Source: Limnanthes douglasii subsp. nivea (lineage: Eukaryota; Streptophyta; Magnoliopsida; Brassicales; Limnanthaceae). Taken from it: DNA of 64,000 bases. Made by a program: the position numbers and the translations under genes. Below are positions 22,750 through 34,200 of this stretch, one piece after another (position 1 is the stretch's first letter; every line of letters starts with the position of its first letter). The notes beneath the pieces were generated by a model. It made no database searches. It was not told the DNA's origin and worked only from the letters and a program-made list of their open reading frames with translations. The stretch covers positions 288,404,009 to 288,468,008 of the forward strand of contig JAUPFV010000004.1 in the NCBI GenBank assembly GCA_036936605.1. The letters are read 5' to 3'.

Positions 22750-25669
22750 TTAGGGCTTGTTCCATTCGGATGTCTCACCACCACCTTTCTTAGGACTTTT
22801 GAGTTCAGCACTTGAACTCTCACCGGTTCCCTCTTCATCATCTGTAGTGGAATAAATTCCACTGGAGTAGTTGTACTTGTCACCAGTTTCCATGCTATGA
22901 TGAGGAAGGTCTTCGTATTCTACAAATTTCCATAAGGGACCAAGGGTCCTCTTCGGAAACGTTTCATGGAAGAGTAGCACTATATCCGACTTAACCTCAA
23001 CATATATTTTCTACCAAGGAGTCTATCACCTCGTTGGTATATTTATCAATGCTAGCCTCGATAGTTTGTTCTTGTTGCTTCACCAAGTCTTCTTTCTCCT
23101 TGGTCACCTTAGATGCAACACCTTCTAGGAAAGTCTTCTCAACGGGCAAGGTTTGAATGACACCATCTTTGGTCTTCAGGTCCTCCTTTAATGTTGAGAG
23201 ATCCTTTTCCAAACTAGAGCATTTAGTTTGAAGTTCAGTACTGGAAGTCTTCAAAGTGGCCAGATTGATTGATAGATCTTCTTTGTCCTTCCTCAGTGTT
23301 TCTATCTCTTTCTTTAGATCTTCTATCCTCTGATTGACATTGAGAAGATTGGTTGACATAGATTCTTTGTTAGTAGTGAGGGTGTTGATGAGTGTGGCTG
23401 GATATGACCAAGAAGGGAATGAGTCGCAACATCTTGTTCTTCAGAAACGGAGAAAGATTTACCATTATAAGTCACCATGTTAGCAGAGCTTGAAGGGCAG
23501 AAGGGGCCAGCAAAAAATTATCCTTCTAGGAGTCATTGAAGTATAGATCAATGTCTTGAAAGGCACTGATTTCCACTCCATCAATCCCTCCCCCAATACC
23601 CTCCCCGGATTGCAGCCTTGTGGGGATCTTCTCTTGTAGAATGGGATCGACAAGGGCTGGTGGAGGTAGAAGCTCCGAAGGACGAAGAATTATTTCTTCT
23701 CGTAAGGTGACCTTCTTCTTTTTTTCATACTTTTTATCGCTGCTCGCTCTTCTCTTCTGGTATTTTTTGGGAGGATTGGGTAGGTTTTGTGATTCTCCTG
23801 CCTCCCTAACAGTCTCAGCCTCTACTACTTTGAGTAAGGTAGCGTCGATTCCTCTCGGGTTCTCTGAACCAGTCCATTATGTGGCAGTCTGGACCGGCTC
23901 TGTTGTAGCTTTCTTCTTCTTCACTTTCATCTTGCTAGGAGCTTTGGCCTTGGAAGGTAAGGCCAGTTTACCATCTTTGGCCTTTGTTCGCTTAAGGATC
24001 ACACAAGGTGGAGGCGGCGTTCTTAGTTCTTCCCATTTGAGGTTCATCCGACCTATGGTGTTCCACAGGTGGCACCTCACCAAGTTTCATGAGGTGAAGC
24101 AGTTGTGGAAGGCGTTCCCCCAACGCTCCGCAACCCGTGCATTAAGTTTGGCACAAGTTGTTTGCCCCTCCTCTAGGTGTACGGTGAACTCCTTCGGCAA
24201 CACTAAAAAAGAAGTAACGGATAATTCTAGAGAGGAATACTTATGAGCTAAATAGAAGAATAGGAAAAATAAAAGATAAATTTCGTTACGAGTACTCTTC
24301 CATCTGCTGGTTAGCATGCTAGGTTTGGTGTTGGCTTTGATCTTTCTCCCATTCTCATATGACCCACTAATAAAAAGGAATTGTGTCCTTCACTTCTTCT
24401 CTGACTCCAGTAAGTCGTCTACCATCTTAAAATCGTTCCCCATGTTATGATGGTAGAATAAAATGTGGTGATTCTTGCATAGACTTTCCAAAGCATAAAA
24501 TTACTCTATTGGGAGAGTGATTTTGGACAGCCTTGATGCCATTATGCAAGCAAAGAGAGAGTATCAGGCGTTTGGACTTAGCTGGCTTGGGCAGAGCTTC
24601 ACCAGGTGGAAATACATGACGATTTCTGGGTCTAGTGGGAACCGAAGTCTCCAGTTTAGCACCTCAGTGAAGATGACCACTTTATTAAGTTTAAAATACA
24701 TCGGAGTCTCCGGAGTTACATGTATCCTTACATTCACTGATTCTAGGATCCCTCATTTCTTCTGGATCCGGCCCAACTCAGTAGTATGGTTGTAGACATA
24801 GTTTATATTCTGCAGGGCCAACAAATATTTAACAGTGAAGTTTTTAAAGCAAGGGGCTACCTTGCCCTCTAGGCACGCTGAAAGATCCGGATGGGTCAAG
24901 CAGACCTTGACTTTTCCTTTACCTTTCCTGTTAGAAACAACATCTCCGGTTTGACCTGATGCTTCAGTTTCGAAGGGGGCCTCTTCGATACTGTCTTCCA
25001 TCACTTTTTCCATCACTGTGGAAGGTTCACCAAGTGCTATGGATGGAGGAGGATCACCTTTTGGCACCAAAGGTTTTTCAGATGAATGAGCGCCTGTTGT
25101 TTCTGAAGGCCCGGTGTCCGGTTGAAGTTGGGATCCGGAGGACTTCGCCTTTGGGGCCGTTTTAGATACCTCCGATCTGGAGGGCTTATCTCTTGGTGCT
25201 ATTTTAGATACCTCTGATCCGGAGGTCCTATCCTTTGATGTTTCCTTAGATGCCTCCGATCTGGAGGGCTTTGGCAGCAAAGTAGTTGTTTGGGATTTCA
25301 CCAGACGAGTCGTCCGACATGAAGTTGATTTTTCTGGGGATTTCTCAATATCTGAACCCATGGTTAAGAAAGGGGAGGGTTCTAGACACTCGAAACTGCT
25401 TTTTCCCTGGTAGTGGAGGGCTGAGACTCTTGAACAGAAGAACCTGAGGGTAGAGGAGAGAGACTTGGGTTGAATAACTGTCTGGGTTTTGGATTTCTAG
25501 ATGAGGATGACCCTTGGTCAGCTTCTTGGTCTGGTTCACCAGACTTTCCGCTTGGGGAGACTGAGAGACCAGCAGCAATGCGATTCTCCCTTTCGACTTT
25601 TCTCGCCTTTTCTAGCTCTGACAAGTTTAACCATTCACCTTTCACAAGTGCGTTTCTGGCTATGAAAAT
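22750..25669 (-). pseudogene. element A antisense extra ORF (Transposase_28-like, coiled coil), broken
   Basis: It runs opposite to gag-pol. The expected ATG of copies C and D is ATT here (25667-25669). The N-terminal part reads IARNALVKGEWLNLSELEKA, then a Ser/Pro-rich tract with repeated GSEVSK-like units (25361-24900). A Transposase_28-like domain follows (LTHPDLSACLEGKVAPCFKN; further on LGILESVNVRI in a shifted frame). An intron at 24203-24289 has GTAACG…TTTTAG borders. Exon 2 starts VLPKEFTVHLEEGQTTCAK and continues with a basic linker, a coiled coil (23359-22997, QRIEDLKKEIETLRKDKEDL) and a C-terminal part FPKRTLGPLWKFVEYEDLPH. Known Tat elements can carry extra ORFs of unknown function in either sense; this one is of the antisense type. 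Confidence 0.85.
24203..24289 (-). other. intron of the antisense ORF (A)
   Basis: This is an 87-nt phase-1 intron with GT-AG borders on the minus strand only. The flanking codons match those around the introns in C, D and E. Confidence 0.75.
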
Positions 25670-25758
25670 AAAACTCTTCGAGACCGAGTTTGAAGACAAT
25701 AGTGAAAATCTCTCTAGAACGTTTTTGAGTGATGAATACAATAGAATAGTGATAAATG

Positions 25759-25767
25759 ATTTATATA
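25759..25767 (-). promoter_or_regulatory. TATA box of the antisense ORF (A)
   Basis: On the minus strand TATATAAAT lies about 95 nt upstream of the start-codon position. It corresponds to the TATAAATT found at a similar distance in C, D and E. Confidence 0.55.
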
Positions 25768-26081
25768 ACAGTAGAAAAAATTAATTGTTACCTAGGAGGA
25801 GTTGAAGAGGTTTGGAAATGATTAAAGACGGTGCAGACGTGTGAAGGATTAAATGCATAGGTCACTTTCTAGGCTTAGTGGGAGCGCCGATCTAGGAATA
25901 AAAACGGTCGGTAGGTCGAACCAGATTGTGACACGTGTCCCACAATCCAAAAAGAAAACTCTTAGAATTCTGGGAAAAGAAGTCAGTTCGGACAGACTTC
26001 GAACTAAATGCTCAAACTGGTCAGACAAAATCGTTACTGGCTAAGTAAATTTTTTAGCCGTGCCAAAGATATTTGACAAGG

Positions 26082-26098
26082 CCTAAAAAAGGGGCTAC
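26082..26098 (+). other. element A polypurine tract
   Basis: CCTAAAAAAGGGGCTAC lies directly before the 3' LTR, and the same tract recurs in C, D and E. It would prime plus-strand DNA synthesis. Confidence 0.85.
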
Positions 26099-26477
26099 TC
26101 ATGAGTTTAGATTCTTTAGTCACAGCTCACTGTGTTATCCGGACAGGGGAAATCCAGACATAAATGTACCACTGAACTATCCGGAGAGGACAAAAATAAA
26201 GAAACACTTAAACATCTTTTGACTTAGTTTTGTGCTAATCAGCTTAAAAGATTAATGGGTCCTTAAACTTGACCCGGTTTTGTAACTTGACCCGAAAGCC
26301 CATACGTCTTTAATTAAGGGTATAAATATCCCAACTACTTTCATTAATGAGGGTAATGAACATTTAATACAACCAGGCTGCTCAAATCTCTCACTACTTT
26401 ATACCAAACACTTAATACTCAAAATACTTTACAAAACACTTTACAAAATTACCCCCAACCCAAAATAAACCAAACCA
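26099..26477 (+). repeat. element A 3' LTR
   Basis: The 379-bp LTR runs from TCATGAGTTTAG to AAACCAAACCA. Its TATA box is at 26321-26328. It differs from the 5' LTR at roughly 27 sites. It is followed by the target duplication ATTTT. Confidence 0.95.
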
Positions 26478-26482
26478 ATTTT

Positions 26483-26832
26483 AATATTTATCTTTTCACA
26501 ATCACTTGTATTACACACCACATTTATCATGTAACATTTATCTTATGTTGATGTTAATTATGTAGACACTTTAGAAACCATCGTCCATAATAATTTCGAA
26601 AAAAAATTTGGACGTCGGTTTTTCCTAGTGTAAATTTTGTTTTTGTTTTTTATCAAATTATCTTAAGAATTTCATAAAAACGCTACTTTGATAACTATCT
26701 TTTAAATGTTTCTTTATTTTAATAATTTCTTGAATAACTTCTTTATAAACAACATCGTCGTAGTATAATTTTCCATCACTATTGAAAACTAGCATGACCT
26801 CTTGCACTTTGAGTAGGGCCTGTCTTATAGCC
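26483..26832. other. older host DNA between elements A and C
   Basis: About 350 bp of pre-insertion sequence. On the minus strand an open frame (from 26834 down to 26658) has the make-up of a real protein (VQEVMLVFNSDGKLYYDDVV). It is cut at its 5' side by element C, and its first codons would lie just right of 37361. I do not recognise it. Confidence 0.4.
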
Positions 26833-26837
26833 ATGTT

Positions 26838-27339
26838 TGGTGGTGATAATAATTGCATGAGGGTAGGCTAGTAATTTTAAGTGGAGTTTCAAGGTGGTGT
26901 ATGGGTGTTTAACGGTGGTGTAAGGGTGTTTAACGGTGGTGTAAGGGTGTTTAACGATGGTGTAAGGGTGTTTAACGGTGGAGAGATAATTAAGCAGCTT
27001 GGTAGCAGTTAATTTTCATTACCCATAGTTAATGCTGGTGGTTGGGTATTTATAGTGTGATGTTTGGGCCCTTATGGGCTTTCGGGTCATGTTTAATGGA
27101 CCCGGGTCATGTTTAAAGACCCATGAGTTCTAAGCAGGAGGGCAGGTAGCTTAGTCAAGAAGTGTTTAGGTTTTTTAGTACTTTAGTCATAGTTCGAACA
27201 ACCTTAAGTTTACAGTGTTCAAAGTGATCTGTCCGGTCCGAATGATCTGTCCGATTTATGTCCTTGTAGCCTGTCCGGTATTCAGAGAGACTTAGGCTGA
27301 TTTGCCCTTCCGAGGAGCATGCTGAATTCGGACTCATCA
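26838..27339 (-). repeat. element C 3' LTR
   Basis: The 502-bp LTR reads, on the plus strand, TGGTGGTGATAATAATTGC to GGACTCATCA. It has four tandem copies of a 21-bp unit (GGTGTTTAACGGTGGTGTAAG, about 26893-26980), one more than the partner LTR. A reversed TATAAATA box lies near 27050. Confidence 0.96.
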
Positions 27340-27356
27340 GGAGCCCCTTTTTTAGG
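27340..27356 (-). other. element C polypurine tract
   Basis: On the minus strand CCTAAAAAAGGGGCTCC abuts the 3' LTR start TGATGAG. Confidence 0.85.
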
Positions 27357-27670
27357 TGTTTGAGCAAGTGTCCTTGTCAAAGAACTGAAAAACAGTCCGA
27401 TGAATGAAGTGGTTCTTAATCCGGACAGAGCTGTGGGTATACCCGGACAGATTAAACGTTACGAATTCCAAACGATTTTTGCCAGAGTTAGTGGGACACG
27501 TGTCGCTTTCTGATTGGCCACTCCACCCGTTTTTTTTTATCTTGAATTTCGCACCACCTTCTTTCACAAGTAACCTCTTTAATTTCCAATAGTGACATCA
27601 GCGCCGTCTTTTAATCATTACCCAAATTTTTGGATTCTCCTAGGAATCAACTCCTTTTTCTCAAATCTAC

Positions 27671-27678
27671 TATAAATT
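27671..27678 (+). promoter_or_regulatory. TATA box of the antisense ORF (C)
   Basis: TATAAATT lies 108 nt upstream of the antisense ORF's ATG (27779), followed by a CT-rich leader. Copies D (47731) and E (45583) keep the same box at the same place, which argues for an internal promoter facing against the LTR promoter. Confidence 0.6.
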
Positions 27679-27778
27679 CACATTCATTTTTCACTGTTTT
27701 ACTATCTCTCTTAAATCTTACTCTGCAATTTTACTCAGAGCTTTCTCTCTCTAGAACAAAAATTTCCTTGGCTGTTTT

Positions 27779-30754
27779 ATGTTTACAGCAAGAACAACGT
27801 TGATTAAAGGTGGTTGGCTTAACCTTTCAGAGTTGGAGAAAGCGCAGAAGGTCGAAAAAGAAAGGCGAATAGCAGCAGGGCTACCATCATCACCAGTTAA
27901 CAGACCGGTTGCTTCTGTTACAGAATCAGATCTAGGTTCATCCTCCTCCAAAGGTACCAAGCCCAAAAAGCTCTTTCAATCCACCCATTCTCCACTTGTA
28001 TCTGGATCATCAGTTCAGGAGTCAAGACCTGCTGTTGAACCAGGAGTCACTGCTACAAGTGTTAGGAAAACCTCACCTTTTATAGCCATGGGGTCTGATT
28101 CTGACCACTCCCCGGAGAAATTAGTCATTAAGAGGCCTAGCCGGTTAGTCAAAGGACTAACCTCGAAGAATACTCCCTCGAAATCGGGGGTAAATAATAG
28201 TGACTCTGGGTCTGGAGTGCCCTTTAGAGCTCCCCGGGAGAGGCTTTCTGGTCCGGAGGCCAGCAGCCCAGTACCCCCTAGAGAATCTTCTGCCTCAGAA
28301 ACCCAACTTGAGGTGAGAAGTCAGATGAATACGGGCAGTCAACAGTCCGGAGGGCGGGTTATGCCAAGCTTCAATCCTCCCCGAACCACTTCCACAGAAA
28401 TCCCTCCAACAATTATGGAGGAGAGAATGGAGGACTCTACTAAAGAGGTCCCCTTTGAGTCCGAGTCCTCCGGACAGACTGATACCACTGCTGTTGCTGC
28501 CAAAAAGGGCAAAGAAAATTTGTACCTAAGGCGTCCGGACCTGCCGGAGTGCCTTGAGGGGGGAGTGGGGCCGTGCTTTCACAAGGTCGAGTTTAAGTAC
28601 CTCTTGGCCTTGCATAAGACCAAGTATGCATTCATCCATACCTCTGATCTGGGTAGAATGTGCACCAAATGGGGGATCCCTGAAAACGTGAAGATAAGGA
28701 TCCCCATTGATCCGGAGACCCCAATGGACTGTAAAAGAAATGAGATAGTCTTCTTTACGGAGTTGTTTAATTGAGGGCTCAGGTTCCCACTAGACCCGGA
28801 GATCGTGCGCTACTTCCACCTGGTCAAGCTCTGCCCAACACAGCTAAGCCCCAATGGTTGGTTCACCTTAATGTCATGTATCATGGCGTCTAGGTTATCT
28901 GGGATCCCTCTTCCTATGGAAGAGTTCGCTGCAGTGGCCAACCTGTGCAAGAATCATCAGTTCCCCTTCTATCATTTCAACATGGGGAACGATCTCAAGG
29001 CTGTTGATGATCTCCTGGAATCGGAGAGCAAGTGGAGAAGCCAATTCCTGTTCGTTAGTGGTGCCTGGGAAAACGGCAGAAAAATTAAGGCCGGAGAGAA
29101 CCCAAGCCTCCTCAGGAGTAGGTGGAGGAGTGACCGTAAGTTTCTCAACTTGAGTCTCTGATCGTTTTTCTCTCCTTTTTTTTAAGTTAAGTTTATATTA
29201 ACCAATTTCTCTTCTGTTCTATCAGAGCTGCCAAAGGAGTTCGGGGACTACCTGAAGGCCGGACAGACTACCTGTGGCAAAATCAATGCTTGGGCCGCAA
29301 AGAATTGGGAGAATCGATTCCATAAGTCCTTCACCCTTAGGAATCTAGCAAGGTCTCACCTGTGGAACACCACAGGCCGAAGAGACCTAACTTGGGAGGA
29401 GTTCACCACCCAGCCTGATGAAGACATTGTGTTGAGAAGGTCCCACGAGCTGGATGGGACACTCTACCTGCTTGCCCGGGCCAAAGCCCCAAGCAAAATG
29501 AAGGGCAGAAGAAAAGGCAAGAAGGTGGCAGGTGATGCTGAGAATGATGCCCCAATAGAGCCAGAGGGGCCAGCCTAAGTTCAAATTGATGCAACCCTCT
29601 TGCAGGTGGTGGAGCAGGAGACCGAGAGGCAGGAAGTAGACCTTCCAAAACCTCCAAGGGCTCCCAAGAGGACTCGCAAACAAGCAAGTGAAAGCGTTGA
29701 CCGGGTAGTTAAGAAGAAAAAGACTTCACAAGGGGATGAGCTCGCTCTCCGGGATCCGGAGCCCTCTTTCCCCACTGGCCCTTCAGACCCAACGCTGGCC
29801 GAAGAGATCTCCAGAGAGTTTCACACTGATGAAGTCGAGGGAGGAGAGCTCAACTTGGATGAAGTGGACATCACCGGTCTGGGCGGGCTTGGTGAATATT
29901 TCCTTGGCCTGCCCAGAGACGAGTTCGCAGGGCCCTACATCCCTCCGAGCAGCTCCAATACGGTCAACTTTAACGGTAAGACTTTCATGGTTTCTAGTGA
30001 GAAAGACACTATTGCCCATTCCCTGCTTAGTAATGTGCAGCCAGTTCTTACACTGGAAAGACAAGTCCGAAGTCAAGCAGACACCATCAAAGACCTCAAG
30101 TCTGAGAAGGATAAGCTGTCTGAAGACCTCCGCATTGCTACTACCAATGCTGATTTACTCAAGGAAGCACACGAGGAGCTGAAGAGGAGTCATGATGAGA
30201 GAAACACAAAAGTTGCCACCCTAGAGCAGACCATAAAAGATCTCCAGGAGAAGTTGTCTGGTATGGAGAAAGATCTCACGGTCTCACGGGGAGAGACCAC
30301 TGCAAAGGAGAAGCTCATCACCAACCTGACCAATGACAAGATTGCTTTGGAAAATGCAGTGACTCGGGCTGCTGAAGAGAAAGCTGCTTTGGTAAGGGAC
30401 CAAGAGGCCACAATCAAGGCCAAAATCAACGCCTATGCCAGGGAGATGATACAAAGCGAAGAGATAATGATTCAAAGGGTGAAGTCTGATATGGTTCTCC
30501 TTTTTCACGAAAAATTCCCGAAGAGGAGACTGGGGGACTTATGGCTCTATGTGGATGATGATGACCTTCCATTCTATACTATGATTGATGAGGGATTTTC
30601 CGGTGAGTCCTCTTCTGATAATGAAGAGAAAACCGGAGAGAGCCCAGGTGAAGAGGAGAATGATCCCAAGGGCAAAAAAGTGGTCGAAGGGGGGAGCGAC
30701 ATCAAAGGCAAGAAAGTAGATGAGGGTGAGCCATCTTCAAAGGATCAAGCTTAA
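27779..30754 (+). pseudogene. element C antisense extra ORF (Transposase_28-like, coiled coil)
   Basis: Exon 1 (27779-29135) starts MFTARTTLIKGGWLNLSELE, then a long Ser/Pro-rich low-complexity part. A Transposase_28-like domain (about 28520-29130) has YLRRPDLPECLEGGVGPCFH, KWGIPENVKIRIPIDPETPM, LSPNGWFTLMSCIMASRLSG and LFVSGAWENGRKIKAG. A phase-1 intron of 90 nt follows. Exon 2 (29226-30754) reads LPKEFGDYLKAGQTTCG, then a basic segment, FAGPYIPPSSSNTVNFNG, a coiled coil of roughly 180 residues (30050-30500) and an acidic Lys/Glu-rich C-terminus. It is interrupted by a TGA (28772-28774, Trp in other copies) and a TAA (29576-29578, Gln in other copies). Its function is unknown. It is encoded opposite to gag-pol and lies between pol and the 3' LTR. 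Confidence 0.88.
29136..29225 (+). other. intron of the antisense ORF (C)
   Basis: A 90-nt stretch with a GTAAGT donor, T-rich tract and CTATCAG acceptor. It splits a codon after the first base exactly as in A, D and E. Confidence 0.8.
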
Positions 30755-31222
30755 TTTATTGTGTACTTTACTTATCCTTTACTCAAACTAAAGTCCTTGG
30801 AAGGCCAAGGCACTATTTTTGTTGTGGTGTCCGGTATTATTCAGACAGATTTTTTGTACTGTGCCCAAACTTGTTCAAAAAGTCCTTGGAAGGCCAAGGC
30901 AATTTTAAGTTGTTAAATGAATGTTTCTATTTTGCTCAACCATCCTCTTCTTTCATTATTTGTTTTAGTTTAGATAGCTGGAATTTAAGTAGCTTTGAGT
31001 TATTGCATTGTGAGAGTGTTTAAGATTCTCCGGCTAGAGTTTAAATAGCCCTTAGACCTTTTAGTCCGGGTAGTATGACAAGAGATAGAATTTTGAAAAT
31101 ACTTAGAAAACTTTGAAGAAGGTATCAAATTTCATTGAAAGCTCTCCGTGCCACCGAAGAGGGGAAGATATGCCCCCAAATATTTACATGGATGTTTAAA
31201 CAAGTAAATATTTACACAAGTG
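30755..31222. other. spacer between convergent 3' ends (C) with paired inverted repeats
   Basis: It contains CCTTGGAAGGCCAAGG twice (30795-30810 and 30884-30899), each able to fold as a short CCTTGG/CCAAGG stem. The rest is AT-rich, with no coding frame. The position, between the tail of the antisense ORF and the tail of pol, is the same in all four copies. Confidence 0.8.
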
Positions 31223-34200
31223 TTATTCCAAGTACATTCGAAGGTGTTCAATATTCCAAGGGTGAGTTAAAACCCTGCCATCTTTGTCTTCCAACCAATA
31301 AGTCCCAGGCTTGATTCTTTCAACTACAGTATACAAGAAGACCTTCCTTAATACTTTGTCCCCTGGTTGGAAATCTCTTCTTTTAACCTTAGAAGCAAAC
31401 CTGCTTCTCATCAAGCCATGATAGTGTGCCACTCTAAGATGAGCTTTAACCCGTCTTTCTTCTATCAAATCAAGTTGATTTCTAATTGCCATTTCATTAG
31501 CGTGTCCGGATAAGTTGTGAATACGAAAGGAAGGGAGTGTTTTCTCTATGGGAACTACTGCATCCATTCCATAGACCAAGGCAAAGGGAGACTCTTGTGT
31601 TGCAGCCCCAGGTGTTGTCCGGTAGGCCCACAAGACCTCTTGTAGATAACTAGGCCACTTCCCAGCAGTCCCTTCTAGATTCTTCCTTAAACCGGACAGT
31701 ATAGTTCTGTTAGCCACTTCAACCTTCCCATTGGCTTGTGGGTGGAAAGGTGAAGAAAAGCAGTGTTGTATACCCCTTGAGGCACATAAGCTTTCCATTT
31801 CTCTATTGTCAAACTGTGGCCCATTGTCTGTTGTTATCTTCTGTGGGACACCGAATCTGCAACATATGTTGGACAGAATGAATTTTATGACAGCTTTCGA
31901 TGTTGTCCCTGCCAGGGGAGCTGCTTCTATCCACTTTGAGAAGTAGTCAATGGCCACAATTATAGTTTTACGCCCTCTGGACGCCACAGGGAGAGGCCCA
32001 ACCAAGTCCAATCCCCATCGAGCAAAAGGGATGGGCTCAGAAATTGACTCCAAATGAATGGCTGGGACATGAATTTCATTGCTGTACCTCTGGCATGGGT
32101 CACACCTTCTTACCAGCTCCTTAGCATCTTTCATGATTGATGGCCAATAGTATCCGGAGAGTAATACTCTTCTTGTTAAAGCTCTGAATCCACAATGGGC
32201 TGATCCCTCACCATCATGCAATTCGGAGAGGACCATTTGTGACTCATGATCCCCTAAACAACATAGGAGAGATTTACTATAGGATTTTTTGTACAACACT
32301 TCTCTCAACAAAATGAAACCACGAGCCTTGTGTTTCAATGTTCTGGCTTGTGACTTATCTGAGGGCATAATACCATCGGACAGATATTGTATGAGAGGAG
32401 ATCTCCAGTCTTGAGGCCGGCTCACTTGTACTTCAAAAACTTCCTCTTTTCCACCCTCACTAGGTTGAATAGAAGGGCTTTCAAGCACATGGATCCATGG
32501 GTAGGACTCCGTATATGCTATTGTTGCCAATGAGTCTGCTAGCTCATTTTCTGCCCGGGGAATGTGCTCATAGACAACAGCTTTAAACTTTAGCGCTTCA
32601 TTTTTGAGGAGGAGTAAATATTTTACCAACTGCTCCTTTTTAGCTTCAGATTGGCCTAAGGCATGGTGGACAAGTAACTGGGAGTCACTTAGAAGCTTGA
32701 CCCTTTTAGCCCCACAGATGTGGGTCAACTTTAACCCAGCTATAGCTGCTTCGTATTCGGACTCGTTATTAGACGCCCTGAAAGCAAAACAAATAGCTTG
32801 GTACATGCTGTCCCCATATGGGGAAGTGAGACATATTCCTGCACCACATCCCATGGTGCTAGACCCTCCGTCTGTTCGGACAATCCACACTTTCTTGTCT
32901 TTTGAATCAGTAGGTTGCTCTGAATCCCTATCGGAGTGGAATTCAACCAGAAAATCAGCCACAGCTTGGGCTTTTACTGCTGTTCGGGGAGCAAAGTCTA
33001 TGTCGAAGTCCCCCAACTCCACTGACCACTTCGTCATTCTGCTTGAAATGTCTGCTTTTTGAAGGACATTCTTTAAAGGGAAAGATGTCCAGACGACGAT
33101 AGGATGAGCCTGGAAGTAAGGCCTCATTTTTCTTGCAGCTATCACCAGAGCTAATGTCAGTTTTTCGAGTTTCAAGTAACGCCTCTCAGCATCAATCAAG
33201 CTTTTGCTGATGTAGTACACTGGGTAAGGACAACCATCGACCTCTCTTACCAACACAGCACTAATGACACAACTTGAAACGGCCAGATACACAATAAGAG
33301 TCTCCCCGTCAACTGGTTTGAACAAAGTTTTGGGAGAGGAGAGATGTTTCTTGATTTCATTGAATGCCTCACCACACTGCGGGGTCCATTCGAACCCTTT
33401 TGCACCCTTCAAAGTTTGAAAGAATGGAGCACACCTGTCCGAAGACCTGGAGATGAATCTGTTCAAGGCAGCTAATCTCCCCGTTAATTGCTGTACTTCT
33501 TTAATGTTTCGAGGGGGCTCCATCTGGAATAAGGCATTAAGTTGGTCTGGGTCGGGCTGTATTCCATGCTCACTTATGATATACCCTAAGAACTTCCCGG
33601 ACCGCACTCCGAACACACACTTTTCAGGGTTTAGTTTTAAATTCACTTTTGCCAAGTTGGCAAAAGTTTCTTGGAGATCGGACAAGTGCAACTGCTCATC
33701 CATGCTTTTCACCATCATATCGTCAATGTAAACCTCCATATTTCTTCCAAGTTGATCAACAAATGCCTTGTTGACTAACCTTTGATAAGTAGCCCCAACA
33801 TTTTTCAAGCCAAAAGGCATCACCTTGTAGCAATGTAGACCCCTATCAGTGACAAACGTGGTATGTTCTTGATCTTTTGGATCTACTTGGATCTGATTGT
33901 ACCCGGAGAAGGCATCCATGAAGGACAACAGTTTTTTCCCAGAAGTAGAGTCTACTAACTGATCTATCCAGGGAACCGGATACAAATCTTTTGGGCAAGC
34001 TCTATTAAGATCTGTGAAGTCAATGCACATGCGCCACTTGCCATTTTTCTTCTTTACCAGGACAGGATTTGCAGTCCACAAAGGATATTGAGATTCTTTA
34101 ATATGCCCCATCTCTGTGAGTCTCTCAACCTCTTGTACTATGACATCAGCCTTTTCTTTCGAGAAAGCTCTTCTCTTTTGAACCACTGGTGCCACATCTC

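Larger units (their letters stand above)
16178..26477 (+). mobile_element. element A: full-length Tat-lineage LTR retrotransposon
   Basis: The element is 10,300 bp on the plus strand and is bounded by the target duplication ATTTT (16173-16177 and 26478-26482). Order: LTR, PBS, gag-protease, UAG, RT-RNaseH-aRNaseH-integrase, then an antisense ORF, PPT and LTR. The two 379-bp LTRs differ at about 27 positions by eye (near 7%), so it is older than C and somewhat older than D. Both the sense and the antisense genes carry many stops and frameshifts. The 3' LTR begins TCATGAG instead of TGATGAG, a terminal mutation that would impair integration. Confidence 0.95.

Noticed and set aside
23620..24246. 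plus-strand 208-codon frame in element A
   Set aside because: It is a shadow of exon 2 and the intron of the antisense ORF.
32604..33062. plus-strand 152-codon frame opposite element C pol
   Set aside because: It is a shadow of the aRNase H and RNase H coding region; it has no domain and no splice or promoter signals.
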